Source of the DNA: Hsuehochloa calcarea
Lineage: Eukaryota > Streptophyta > Magnoliopsida > Poales > Poaceae
NCBI GenBank assembly: GCA_036346395.1
Contig: CM070611.1
Coordinates: forward strand, 25,740,473-25,804,472
DNA: 64,000 nt
Direction of reading: 5' to 3'
In this document: positions 12,644 through 23,378 of the stretch, in pieces
Layout of the letters: the number at the start of each line of letters is the position of its first letter
How positions within the stretch are numbered: the first letter of the stretch is position 1
Position numbers and translations under genes: made by a program
Notes under the pieces: model-generated
The model's database searches: none
What the model was told of the DNA's origin: nothing
What the model saw: the letters and a program-made list of their open reading frames with translations, nothing else

Positions 12644-13470
12644 ATGAGTTGTATCAGAGAAATACCCACTCTCAAAGGAGATAATTATGGAGAGTGGAAG
12701 AAAAAGATAGACTTAGCGCTTATCTTAGCCGAGGTGGACTGGTCCTCACTACAAGACGACCCACCGAGCTTATAGCACCAAAGAGGGTCAAAATAAGGAT
12801 GATACTTGCTTGGCGAAAAAGACAGAGAGATCATGCTCCTCATACGGATGTCTTATGACCTAGAGTATAAGAATGGACCACACCAACAAGAAATGTATGG
12901 TCGTGATAAAGAACACGATTGAGCCTGCAATTGTGGGCTCAATCGCATCGTGACATCGCACGTATACCTTGATAAAATAAAGAGTCGGTTCATCGGCTCT
13001 TCAAAGACATATGCAACACAACCGATTAAATGACTTGTGATGTAAAGGTATTCGGTGGTGGGATAAGAGAACACATATTGAGGATGAGCAACTTGGCATC
13101 CAAGCTTAAACCAATGGATTTGGCACTCAAGGATGAGTTCCTTATTCACTTGATTTTTGCTTCATTGCCATAAAAGTTTGACACTTTTGTTGTCAATTAC
13201 AATATGCAGCCCGATAAATGGGACTTAGAAAATGCATAGCTATGTGTGTTCAAGAGGAGGAAAGAATTAAAACCTCACATGGTGGATCTATCAACTATGT
13301 GAAGGATAATAAGAAAAAGAACTTCCACAAGACTCTTTCTCAAGGAACAAGGGAAAAGCCTCATCCATCACCTCAACAGTAATAAATTTGTCAGAGACAA
13401 AGATCGTTGTCTTCATCAGAAGAAGACCGGACATTACAAGAAGAACTGTCCTGATTACTTAAAGATGATA
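12644..13470 (+). pseudogene. Copia gag, degenerate
   Basis: The ATG at 12644 opens MSCIREIPTLKGDNYGEWKK and continues DLALILAEVDW, the conserved N-terminus of a grass Copia gag (structural capsid protein of the virus-like particle). An in-frame TAG follows after 43 codons and later pieces are in other frames. The nucleocapsid zinc knuckle is recognisable at 13408-13449 as CLHQKKTGHYKKNC; the CX2CX4HX4C pattern has Gln in place of the second Cys, so zinc binding is probably lost. Not functional. Confidence 0.8.
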
Positions 13471-13778
13471 ATGGCAAAGAAAGGTGAGAACATTATTACC
13501 TTCATAAATGAATGCTTGTATGTGCAATATTCGAAATCCACTTGGTGGATTGACTCAGAGCAACTGCTCATGTTGCTAATTCCTTCTGAGGATTCCGTTC
13601 GACGAGGACTACGCAAAGAAACGAAAGATGCATTAAAGTCGCAAATGGAGTCCAAGCGTAAGTTGAAGTCATTGGCGATCTTTCATTAGAGTTAGCTAAT
13701 GGCTCCAATCTTTACTTAGAGATGTTCTTTTGTTCCTCTTACAGAGGAATTTGATTAGCGTTTCCAATTTGGACAAAG

Positions 13779-14560
13779 ATGGTTATGATTGTAATTTTGG
13801 AAATGGCAAGTCACGAAATATTATTTAATAAAGAATGTGTTGGTCTTGCCATATTACAAAATGAGCTTTATTTGTTATCATTGTGTGATGATGTGAATGT
13901 CGTATGCGATAATGGGAACGTCGCGTGCGAGAAAGTGAATGAATCCTCGTCTACGAATGTAAACAGAAAGCGAAAGAGAACTCATAATGAATCGTCGAAA
14001 TTATGGCACTGTCGTTTAGGCCATATTTCGAGGGGGAGAATAGAAAGACTAGTTAAGAATGAAATTCTTCCTCTATTAGAGTTCTCAGACTTAGAACAAT
14101 GCAGAGAATGCATTAAAGGAAAATATGTAAAGAAAATTAAGAAAGGCGCAAAAAGAAGCACAGGAGTTCTACAAATTGTTCACACAGACATTTGTGGTCC
14201 TTTTCCTGTGAAAAGTGTGGATGGTTATGACTGCTCATAACATTCACAGATGACTACTCCGCTATGGATATATTTATCCAATCAAAGAAAGAAATGAAGC
14301 CTTGGATAAATTCAAAATATTTAAGGCTGAAGTTGAAAACCAACACGATTTAAAGATTAAGATAGTTCGATCTGATCGTGGGGGGGAGTACTACGGTCGA
14401 CATACCCCATATGGATAAGTTCCCGGACCTTTGCGAGGTTCTTACAGAAAATGGCATAGTAGCCCAAGATTCTACACCCAAGTAACCTTAGCAAAATGGA
14501 GTAGTGAAAGACGCAACTGCACTCGATGGATATGGTGCGAAGCATGATGAGCTACTCCAC
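13779..14560 (+). pseudogene. Copia GAG-pre-integrase and integrase, broken
   Basis: From 13779 to 14240 the frame contains LWHCRLGHISRGRIERL and CRECIKGK, the His/Cys zinc-binding module preceding Copia integrase, then VHTDICGPFPVKS with the first catalytic Asp. The frame is lost at about 14238; SDRGGEYYGRHT, the block holding the second catalytic Asp, is readable near 14370 in another frame. Integrase inserts the cDNA into chromosomes. Two or more frameshifts separate the catalytic blocks. Confidence 0.8.
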
Positions 14561-14639
14561 ACTCCCATTGAGTTTATGGATGGAGGCGTTAAAAACCGCC
14601 ATTCATATTCTCAATAGAGTGCCTAGTAAGTCGGTGCCC

Positions 14640-16770
14640 AAAACACCGTACGAGTTGTGGATGTGAAGAGTTCCTCACTAAACCACTTACGTGTGGGGGA
14701 GTCTGCTGAGGCCAAAGTATTTAACCCAAACCTTGGGAAGCTAGATCCCAAAAAAGTGAAGTTGCCATTTCATTGGCTACCCGAAAAGTCAAAAGGTTTT
14801 CGCTTCTCTTGTCCGCACAGGATATACAAAGTTTGTAGAAACGAGACACGCTGCCTTCTTAGAAGATGAAATGATGAGGGGAGCATGGTAGCTCGAGAGA
14901 TTGATCTTGAAGAGAAGCGGGTATATGTGCCCACTCCGATGATTCAAGAGCCACTCTTCCCACTACCTGCTGTCGCTGCACCGACGGTACAAGATACTGT
15001 GGTGCCAGCACCTGTTATTGTTCCTCCTGTGGCAACAATGAATGAAAATGAGGAACCTGTTCTTCAGGATCCTATAGAACCCATTGCCACAAATGAGGGG
15101 GAGCAACAACAGCCTCAAACAGAAGATGTACCAAATGTGGAGGCCCCGAGGAGGTCTCAAAGAGTAAGAAGATCGCCTATTTCGATGATTATCAGATTTA
15201 TCATACAGAGGAATTTCAAATGGAGGATGACCCCACCTCATTTGAAGAAGCCATGAGAAGCGAAAATTCTTCAAAATGGCTTGAGGCTATGGAAGAGGAA
15301 ATGAGGTCCATGAAGACTAATAAAGTCTGGGACTTGGAAATTGTTCCTAAAGGAGCCAAAACAGTAGGCTGTAAATGGGTCTACAAAACAAAGCTCGACT
15401 CCCAAGGGAATGTAGAAAGATACAAAGCGCGACTTGTGGCAAAAGGATTTACACAAAGAGAAGGGATTGATTACAATGAGACATTTTCTCCAGTCTCATG
15501 TAAAGATTCCTTCAGAATCATAATGGCATTAGTAGCACATTATGATTTAGAGTTACATCAGATGGATGTAAAGACGGCATTTCTTAATGGGGATTTGGAG
15601 GAAAATGTTTACATGGCACAACCAAAAGGTTTTGTCATGGAAGAAAATGAAAGAATGGGATGCCGCCTAAAGAAATCAATTTATGGGTTAAAGCAAGCTT
15701 CAAGACAAGTGGTACTTGAAGTTTGACAAGACAATAAGAAAATTTGGGTTTAAAGAGAATGTAGAAGACAAGCGTGTCTATACAAAGTTTAAAGATGGGA
15801 AATTTATCTTCCTAATCCTCGTATGTGGATGATATCCTCTTGGCTAGTAGTGATGTCATCACTCTTCGAGACGAAGAGATTTTTGTCCTCAAACTTTGAT
15901 ATGAAAGATCTTGGTGAAGCTTCGTTCGTTCTAGGGATCGAAATTCACCGGGATAGAAACAAAGGGATATTGGGACTATCACAAAAGACATATATAGAGA
16001 AAGTCTTAAAGAAATTTGGGATGCATAAATGTAGTCCTTCACCGCACCTATAGTCAAGGGCGACAGATATGGGGATTTTCAATGCCCTAGGAACCAAAGA
16101 TGAGATCGATCAAATGAAAGCGGTTCCATATGCTTCAAATTGCCTAAGCTTACAAGATGCTCAAGTGTGCACACGCCCGACTTAGCTTTTGTTACTGGGT
16201 TATTTGGCGATTCCGAGCAATCTCGAATAGAACATTGAAATTGATAAAGAAAGTCTTGCGTTATTTGCAAGGAACAAAAGGCCTCATGATGACATACGAA
16301 GATCGATTTACTCCATATAGTGGGGTATCTGATTCGATTTTATGGAGATGATAGAAAGTCGACATCCGGTATGTATTCACTCTCATTGGAGGAGCTATAT
16401 CGTGGAAAAGCTCAAAGCAAACCGTCACTACATCGCCCACAATGTATGCCGAGTTTGTAGCATGTTATGAGGCTACGGGCGGTGAACTGCTAAAGAAGTT
16501 CATACCCGGTTTAAAAGTGGTTGACGACATCAATAGACCACTTAAGTTGTAATCGCCATAATGAACCAAAGAAGAATGTATGCCCACAACAATAAGTCAA
16601 GTGGTGCCGCCAAACACATTGACATAAAGTACTATGTTGTGAAAGATAAAGTTCGGGATCAAATTATAAGTCTTGAGCATATAAGTACCAAGAAAGATGT
16701 TAGCGGATCCGCTTACTAAAGGCTTACCACCCAATGTGTTCAGAGAACATATAGCCGGCATGGGTTTAAG
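14640..16770 (+). pseudogene. Copia reverse transcriptase-RNase H, broken
   Basis: A proline-rich linker is seen at 14885-15180. Frame 15220-15726 carries EAMRSENSSKWLEAMEEEM, KWVYKTKLDSQGNVERYKAR, FSPV, QMDVKTAFLNGDLEE and IYGLKQAS, the N-terminal half of Copia RT. The catalytic YVDD region falls at about 15822-15835 after a frameshift; 15823-16053 continues with FDMKDLGEASFVLGIEI. RNase H pieces (STSG block, GGAISWKSSKQTV, MYAEFVA) are readable at 16360-16480 in shifting frames, and the terminal KHIDIKYY-type block is degraded near 16610-16640. Order and spacing are normal for Copia; frameshifts and stops make it non-functional. Confidence 0.85.
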
Positions 16771-16965
16771 GGAAAGCCTATGAATCCTGGACTAAAAGAT
16801 GGCCCAAAAAAAAAGATTAAAGTAACTATTTCAGAACAATGAGGTGTATTGTAGCTGTTGAATCTATCGGCAATTGACCGTGACGATGAGACATGTTCTA
16901 TGCACTAATCTGTGATGAAATGAGTAAAGTAAAAAGCAATTAAAGATAAAGTATAGAGTGAGATC

Positions 16966-16976
16966 AAGGGGGAGAA
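16966..16976 (+). other. Polypurine tract
   Basis: AAGGGGGAGAA immediately before the 3' LTR; plus-strand DNA primer site of the Copia. Confidence 0.85.
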
Positions 16977-17449
16977 TGTTAGAATGATCTCGGGGGCATT
17001 TGGCCCAACGGCCAAATGCCCACCCCTCCGATCGCGCCCTGATCGGGGGCGCCCAGCCCAAGATGGCTGTTGGGCCCCTGTCGTCAGCGCTATAAAGAGA
17101 GGTGAGGGCCGGAGTGGCACGGGACACGAAGTTGACCGGCGCCGCCACAAACCCTAACCGACACTACAACCCTAATCCGATCCAGAGGGTAGCGCTCCAG
17201 CGACGGGACTGCCCATCACCGCCTCCACCGACTCGATCAACTACAGCCGGAGCACGCCCGAGGGACGGGATCGACCACCGCCGCCACCACCGACGGGATC
17301 GACCACCGCCGCCTCGACCACCGCAACCCACCATGGCCAACCCTACCTCATCTACGCACGACGGTAATCCCTCTCTCTCTCTCGGTCACTCTCGAACCCG
17401 ATCCAAAACCCAAGAATCCCAGATCCAGAGAGATCAAAAGAAACCAACA
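16977..17449 (+). repeat. 3' LTR of the Copia at 10964-17449
   Basis: Starts TGTTAGAATGATCTCGG, ends ACCAACA, and is followed by the ATATA duplication. GCTATAAAGAGAGG at about 17090 could act as a promoter directed toward the host gene at 17755. Confidence 0.95.
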
Positions 17450-17643
17450 ATATAAATAGAAAAAAAAAATAACGGTCGTCAAAGGTACCTTAGAGATCAA
17501 ATTGATGTCCAAAACGGAGTAAAAAAGAACAGCTTCGGTCACGCGGGCCAATGCCGAAGACACACCTACCCCTAGCGAGAGACACGTACCTATGTTAGTT
17601 AATTAAACCATTATATTTGTAATACAAACACTTACAAAACGAC

Positions 17644-17656
17644 CCTATATATAAAC
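17644..17656 (+). promoter_or_regulatory. TATA box of the gene at 17755
   Basis: CTATATATAAACC lies about 100 bp before the ATG, with a C/A-rich stretch typical of a plant 5' UTR between them. CACGTACC (about 17582) is an ACGT-core element upstream. Confidence 0.65.
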
Positions 17657-17754
17657 CCTACACGCCCCCTATATCCCGGCGCAATCACACACAAATCACT
17701 CGCTCGCTGGCCGCAAATCCCGTTTCTCGATCGATCGTACAGTAGCTAGGTAGC

Positions 17755-18327
17755 ATGAGAAGCAAGGCCATGAAGGCGGCAACCGGAGCGTGCATGCCAC
17801 GGCTGATGCGGGGGAAATGCCGCGCGTCTACGGCGCAGCCGGCGGCTTCGGTGTCGCTGCTTGAGCGCATCCGCGACGTCGTGCTCCGGCTCATCATGCT
17901 CACCGCAGTGTCGTCCAAGGCCTCGGTGCAGCGTAGCGGCAGCGGCAGCGGCAGCAAGGCCTCCTCGCCGTGCGCCGGTGGGCGTGGGCGGGAAGCGGCG
18001 GCGGCGGCCGTGACGTGCCGCAGGGACGACTCGATACGGAACGAGGCCGTCGAGGACTGCATCGAGTTCCTGAAGCGGTCGTCGGCCGAGGGCGACACGG
18101 CAAAGCTGTCGAGCGTCACCGCGGAGTCCGTGTCCGTGGCGGTCGATATAGCGAAGCTGTCGAGCGTGAACGTCTATCCAGCGAAGCCGTCCAGCGCGGG
18201 CGCCAAGACGGTGGCCGTGCACGGCGATCCGGCCAAGCAATCAAGCATGGGCGCCGAGGCAACACCGGTTAAAGCCTCCGTTCTCGCCGGCGTTGAGGTT
18301 CGACGTGAGGCCTCGCCGGCCGTCTGA
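17755..18327 (+). CDS. Small basic host protein, josephin-like family by recall
   Basis: An intact intronless frame of 190 aa. It has an N-terminal basic region, then SLLERIRDVVLRLIMLTAVS (residues about 34-53), an amphipathic/hydrophobic helix, a Ser/Gly/Arg-rich linker, and the conserved-looking block IRNEAVEDCIEFLKRSS (about 95-111). The C-terminal third holds three imperfect ~20-residue repeats around AKLSSV / AKPSSA / AKQSSM. The SLLERIRD and EAVEDCIEFLKRSS blocks recall small plant proteins annotated josephin-like; no josephin catalytic Cys-His pair is visible, so a deubiquitinase role is not supported. GC-rich third positions, the TATA box and the open frame support a real gene. The ATG at 17755 is the first in the leader. 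The Copia upstream and the CACTA downstream hem it in. Confidence 0.65.
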   Translation: MRSKAMKAATGACMPRLMRGKCRASTAQPAASVSLLERIRDVVLRLIMLTAVSSKASVQRSGSGSGSKASSPCAGGRGREAAAAAVTCRRDDSIRNEAVEDCIEFLKRSSAEGDTAKLSSVTAESVSVAVDIAKLSSVNVYPAKPSSAGAKTVAVHGDPAKQSSMGAEATPVKASVLAGVEVRREASPAV

Positions 18328-18662
18328 AGTAGAGGATCAACCTAGGACAGGAGAAAGTTGTTCCGTTTGTTTAAGGATTTTTTTCGTTCCATCTTTTGTG
18401 AATGCTTTCGCTTTGATTGGTCGGAAAGTGCTTAATTCACACAGCAAAGTGGGGTGGTTAATTAGTGTGCGCGTCACTCTTTTCTTCTTCTTTTGTTTCT
18501 TTCATCTGTTTCGCGGGTTGAGCTGGAAAGAGGGGGGCAAAGGGACGGTGAAACCGATTAACAAATGCAACTGGACGGCGTAAAGAAACTGATGTTATTT
18601 GCTTCTCGTGTAGTGTGAGTTGTTCATATGCGTTTGTCGGGAATATTTTATTGGGCTGTATC
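18328..18662. other. 3' flank of the gene at 17755
   Basis: T-rich sequence suited to a 3' UTR (TTTTCTTCTTCTTTTGTTTC near 18481). No canonical AATAAA was seen. Ends at the CACTA terminus. Confidence 0.4.
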
Positions 18663-19015
18663 CACTGCTACAGAAAAGATAATTATAGATGGTTCAAAAA
18701 CGTCATCATAAACGGTTTCGTGAGCCGTTTGAGTTTATGAATCAGTAATGATATGAGGTCACCACAGTCGGTTTTCAAACTGTCTGTGATGCGTACTATC
18801 ACAGATGGTTTTTAACGCAAAACCGTCTGTGATAGCTTATGTGGACAACGGCATACTTCATTTAACTTGACACAACGACATGAACTAAATCACACACTCG
18901 AGTGTGTCAGGTTCGATGAACTATGCCGTTGTTCACATGCACATTTAGGATGAACGCCCAAGGAGCGGGCTAGCTAACTGAATTCAGGGCTCGAGTTAGC
19001 TGACAAGGGATTACG

Positions 19016-19051
<36 letters not shown>

Positions 19052-19053
<2 letters not shown>

Positions 19054-19332
19054 AATATATCTAGTGCTAATGGGTAATTGAGTGCTAAGGTGCTAATGAC
19101 AATCTTGACCGTTGGATCTGGATTGAACAGCCAAGATTAATAGCTCCCACCTCCAAAACATTTAATCACCCTGCATACTCCCACCTCCAATGCGCCTTAA
19201 TTAATGCGTCTACATTAAACACCATGCATGCTCCTACCACCAATGCTCTGCATTAAACACCCTGCATGATCCAACGGTCAAGATTGTCATTAGCACCTTT
19301 GCACTCAATTACCCATTAGCACTAGATATGTT

Positions 19333-19334
<2 letters not shown>
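19052..19334. mobile_element. MITE with ~66-bp terminal inverted repeats
   Basis: The left arm begins GGAATATATCTAGTGCTAAT and the right arm ends ATTAGCACTAGATATGTTCC. The arms stay complementary inward through TGACAATCTTGACCGTTGGAT. It is 283 bp without coding capacity. It lies between two AT dinucleotide runs, which hides the target duplication, so the superfamily is not assigned. Confidence 0.8.

Positions 19335-19406
<72 letters not shown>
19335..19406. repeat. (AT)n then (GT)n microsatellite
   Basis: AT units to about 19371, then TG units to about 19406, directly after the MITE. A second AT run lies at 19018-19050 on its other side. Confidence 0.95.
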
Positions 19407-19408
<2 letters not shown>

Positions 19409-20280
19409 TATTAGGAATAGAATATTGGTAGGATGCTGGGATGCAAGGGAGGAGGTGGGCCGGACTTGGGGGAGGAGGGGCACTGGGTTCGGGGAAATAA
19501 TTGATTAAGATAATATATAAACTTATAATTTCTGTAATTAAATTAACTAGGATAAAATGCTCAAAAGATAAGATAAGCAACACTATGAAAACAACATATT
19601 GCTTAGTTTTGAATGTTTACGGTTGCTTTTCAGATATAGAGTTGCACGAGATGTAATGTTTGTCTTCTCGATACTTGCCAATATTCTTTATGGAATAAAT
19701 GCGATAACAATAAATTAGGCTTTTAAGCTCAAATAATGCTTCACTAGAATGTCCAGAAATAACTTCTAAAAGAGCAGTTTTAAACTTTCAGTCATCAGAA
19801 GGTCATTCAACTAACAGTGTACAAAAATACTCTATTATCATATTAGCCAATTAGTAACCAGTCAAATGAAAACCAAACAGAATAATTAATCCCAAATACT
19901 GGACATAATCACTAATCTCAATAAAATAGCCAATCTGCTATCAGTAATTAAACCAACAAACACAAATTCTGTCCAGTTTCCACTGAAAACAAAAAATATC
20001 AGAACTTACTGCTTAGTACAAATTGACAATGAGAAGCAATCCAAAAAGCCAATGTCTGATATTACTATCGCATCAATTTCATAATATGACAATTATCATC
20101 ATCAAGCAATTACTAGAGCCCAACACAATACCAAGTCTCCAAGTGCTAGTGAAGACAGATTGAAATACAACTAGCACAGCACACTTAATAAAGTAAATCA
20201 ACTCTGAAAAACAGAAACAACTCATGAAGGGATGACAAGAACCACCAAAGATGCACTGGCCGAGTGCACATCAGAGCAAG

Positions 20281-20930
20281 AGAGGAGGCGCGCTGGGCTC
20301 GAGGAGGGGGCGACGCGTGCTCGGGGAAGGGGAGGAGGCGACTGGGCTCAAGGAGGAGGCATGCCGGGCTCGAGGAGGAGGCAACACGTGCTCAGGGGAG
20401 GGGAGGAGGCGGGCCCAGGGAGGAGGCGCACCGGGCTCGAGGAGGAGACGACGTCAAGGATGGTTGCGATGGGCTAATGGAGGGAAGGGGGCGTGTTAGG
20501 CTCGGGGAGGAGGGGTCGGGTTCGGGGAGGCGGTGGCTCGTGCTCGGGGAGGAGGCCGTGGGCTCGGGAGGAGGCGCTACTGGCTCGAGGAGGGGGCGAC
20601 GCGTGCTCGGGGAGGGAGGAGGCGACCAGGCTCAAGGAAGAGGCATCTGGGCTCGAGGAGGAGGCAACACGTGCTCGGGGAGGGGAGGAGGCGGGCCCAG
20701 GGAGGAGGCGCACCGGGCTCGAGGAGGAGACGACGTCAAGGATGGTTGCGATGGGCTAATGGAGGGAAGGGGGCGTGTTAGGCTCGGGGAGGAGGGGCGT
20801 CGGGTTCGGGGAGGCGGTGGCTCGTGCTCGGGGAGGAGGCCGTGGGCTCGGGGGAGGAGGCGCGCCGAGCTCGAGGAGGAGGCGACGATGGGCTCGAGGG
20901 AGGCGAAACTTAAATCATTTGAGTGGGAGG
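20281..20930. repeat. GC-rich tandem repeat with a 282-bp period
   Basis: The word ACGTCAAGGA recurs at 20451 and 20733 and long flanking blocks repeat at the same offset of 282 bp. The unit is itself built of GGCTCGAGGAGGAGGC-like 15-20 bp words. Frames through it are Gly/Arg/Glu repeats on several frames and are not called as genes. Confidence 0.85.
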
Positions 20931-21349
20931 CGCAAGTGCAAACCCTAGAGTCGTAAACCCTAGAGTCCGAATATAAATAGGTTTGTACATCACGATAGTT
21001 CTAAAGTATAACTGTCAGGAAACACATCACGATTTATTTTAAAGTAGAATCGTGTGTGATAAATACACATCAAAGATGGTTTTAAAGTAGAACCGTCTAT
21101 GATAAATATACATCACAGACGGTTACAATAAATAACCGTCTATGGTAATAAATATTCTCATATACATAAATGCAAATTTAGAATATTGACAAAAATGACG
21201 AGGAATTATATCTGAATATTAGTAAAGCATTAGTTTGAGCTCAAAGTCTGATTTGCAATTGTCATATTTAATTAGTGAAGAATATTGACAAAAATAGCTT
21301 GGAATTATATTTGAATATTTGCTTAAACTATGCTAAAATCGCTAATTTT

Positions 21350-21745
21350 ATGACAAGTAGTTCAATTACACATGTGCAAAGAACTTTGCATACTCATGCC
21401 GAATCCTACAATCATCGCTGCAGAAGACGACGTAGTCGTACCATCCTTGCGTCACGCCGTAGCCTGTGCTTGTGCACCGGTGGCTGTCCTCCAGCAGTGC
21501 CAACACCCGGCCCTGCAGCCCGGCCATATTCCATTTCACTTCCTAGACCACGTCCGCGGTGAGCCTCCGGCACCGCCCCTACTCTGGGTTGGTCCTCTTG
21601 GTTGTCTCGCACCCGCCGTTGGCCGAATCGCCCTTGACCTGGCCGAGAAGCAGGCCGGCTCACCCAACATCGCGTACCTAGCCAGCCATGTAGAGGAGGA
21701 GGCCGAACACATAGGCCGTGGCCTTGTCGCCGGTGATAGCCGCCC
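21350..21745 (-). pseudogene. Unrecognised host-gene fragment joined to Gypsy
   Basis: On the minus strand, pieces in shifting frames read AITGDKATAYVFGLLLYMAG, LLLGQVKGDSANGGCETTKR, and further on VKWNMAGLQGRVLALLEDS then GYGVTQGWYDYVVFC. A hydrophobic segment (YVFGLLLYMAG) followed by a Cys-containing loop suggests a membrane or secreted plant protein; I do not recognise the family. Stops and at least one frameshift (about 21680) break it. It abuts the retroelement protease frame at about 21745 with no target duplication seen. Composition is GC-rich compared with the sequence on its left. Confidence 0.4.
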
Positions 21746-23378
21746 GATCGAAGCAAACAAGGCCCTGATTGTGGTTCCCGGGCTCTTGGTGAGCACCACT
21801 TTTCTATTGGTACAATCTATTAGCCCTTGATATTCGGCCAACCAATCCATCCCTAGGATGATTTCCAGAGTTTGAGATTCTAGCACTAGGAGGTTTGCTA
21901 GGAATCTAGAATGTTCTAAAGCAATCTTTACTTTGGGACTTACTGAGGTAGCAAATAAGGGTCCCCCGAGTGAACTTAGTACCACATGTTTCTTCAACTA
22001 TAGGTTGGCAATTTAAGCCTTTCAACAAACTTTCTTGAAACAAAAGAATGAGAAGTTCTAGAATCGAACAAAACTTGTGTGGGTACTGAATTAACAGAGA
22101 ATGTACCAATTAGCACTCCTGTGGCTTCCTGAGCTTCCTCAGCTGTGACATGGTTCACACGACCGTGGTTTGAGGTCGGGGTAGACCTTGATGCCTGAGA
22201 AGTCTGATTACTCTTGCTTTGATTTGGCACCTGGCCTTGAGTTGGTGGAGCTCATGAGTTGAACTTCACGGCAGGGTTCTGGCATTGAGGGCACCGGTTG
22301 GCGAAGTGTCCCTTCTCTCCACAGTGAAAGCAATGAAGGTTAATCTTTGGGTTCACTCTGCAGCTATCCGTGGGGCAAAGAGTGTGGAATCCATTCCCAT
22401 TGGGACGCGGGGCTGGAGCTAGAGTCTTTTGTTTCAAGTCGACAGATGGTTTGAACGATGAGCTGCCATGGAAGGTTGACTTCTGGGGGAAGTTACCTTG
22501 TGGATTCTAGAATGCCATCTTTCTCTTGTGGCTGGTTTCGGTCGTCCGCTTCTCATTCTCAAAGATAAGGGCTTGTTGACCAGCTGGTGAAAGCTGGGGA
22601 AATCCTGAACGATCAGCTGACCTCTCATTTCCTCACGCATCCCTACCAGGAAGAGGTCGATCTTTTCCTCTTCATCGGCTACGTCACTAGGAGCGTAGCG
22701 GACGATCTGATTGAACTTAGTGAGGTACTCATTAACTAACATATGACCCTGCTTCAAAGCTCTAAATTCATTCTTTTTCAACCACATGGTACCAGTGGGC
22801 ACAAAGTTGGTTCTGAAAGCAGCCTTGAATTCATCCCAAGGAATTGACTACCTCGCGGGCTCAATCTCGTCTAACTGCACTTCTGCGGTGACAGGGACTT
22901 GCTGATTCTCAGCCTCAGGTGCTACTGCTCCTTCTGCTTCTTTTGCTTCTTCTTTATCGGCTACTGGGCTTTCACCACCTCGGACAGTGAGGTAATTCCC
23001 CCACCAAGCAGCGGCGGTTTCTTTTAGCTGATGGGTGGCAAAGTCCACTTTGTCCTCCTCTGAGCATCGAGCGAGACGAAGCTTCTTCTCAGTATATCTG
23101 AGCCAAACTTCAGCTTCCAGGTGTTCATTTGCTGCAACGAAGGTGAGGGGTCTTGTCCTAAGGAACTTGGCCAACTTCGAATGGTGGTCGACCAGTCCTG
23201 ACTGCTGACTAGCAATTAAGGTTTGAAGAATCTGCGTCTGCTGGAACATGAATTGTGCCATTGACAAGTTTGCTGGCGGTGGGAGAGGTAGATCTTGACC
23301 ACGACCACGGCTACAGCCTCTACCTCGGCTTGCTGCAAAGGCAACACGTCTAGGGGCAGCTGCTCTCTTTGGTGCCAT
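21746..23378 (-). pseudogene. Ty3/Gypsy gag and protease, degenerate
   Basis: The gag start at 23378 reads MAPKRAAAPRR. A capsid region follows (WLRYTEKKLRLARCSEEDKV, ATHQLKETAAAWWGNYL), then NEYLTKFNQIVRYAPSDVAD and the zinc knuckle CFHCGEKGHFANRC (about 22290-22330). The protease core reads VLFDSRTSHSFVS (about 22100-22140), where DSGA is expected, so the active-site Gly is replaced by Arg. The block ILGMDWLAEYQGLIDC (about 21830) closes the protease region. Reverse transcriptase is absent. Several frame changes between blocks show decay. Order and motifs place it in Ty3/Gypsy; the lineage is not firmly assigned. Confidence 0.85.

Larger units (their letters stand above)
10964..17449 (+). 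mobile_element. Complete Ty1/Copia LTR retrotransposon, inactive
   Basis: The 6486-bp element has direct LTRs at 10964-11416 and 16977-17449, both TG...CA, and perfect target duplications ATATA at 10959-10963 and 17450-17454. A primer-binding site follows the left LTR and a purine tract precedes the right one. Internal order is gag, GAG-pre-integrase, integrase, reverse transcriptase, RNase H, which defines Copia. About 1.2 kb of GC-rich then AT-rich leader separates the LTR from gag. Every coding domain is interrupted by stops or frameshifts, and the LTRs differ by many small indels (453 against 473 bp), so it is old and dead. It inserted about 200 bp upstream of the TATA box of the gene at 17755. 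Confidence 0.95.
18663..21160. mobile_element. CACTA-like element, non-autonomous, right terminus not found
   Basis: The left end CACTGCTACAGAAAA at 18663 follows a possible 3-bp target ATC. Subterminal arrays of (T)CACAGAYGGTT / AACCGTCTGTGA words occupy 18680-18840 and again 20990-21150. These are the transposase-binding subterminal repeats of CACTA (En/Spm) elements. The middle holds a MITE, microsatellites and a GC-rich tandem repeat, but no transposase. A CTACTACA-type right end was not found after 21150, so the element is truncated or the terminus has decayed. Confidence 0.6.

Noticed and set aside
13779..16770. Possible expressed Copia polyprotein
   Set aside because: Domains are in different frames with stops between them; no continuous frame.
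20232..20956. 230-aa Gly/Arg/Glu-rich frame
   Set aside because: Open in several frames at once because it is a GC-rich tandem repeat without stops; no domain.
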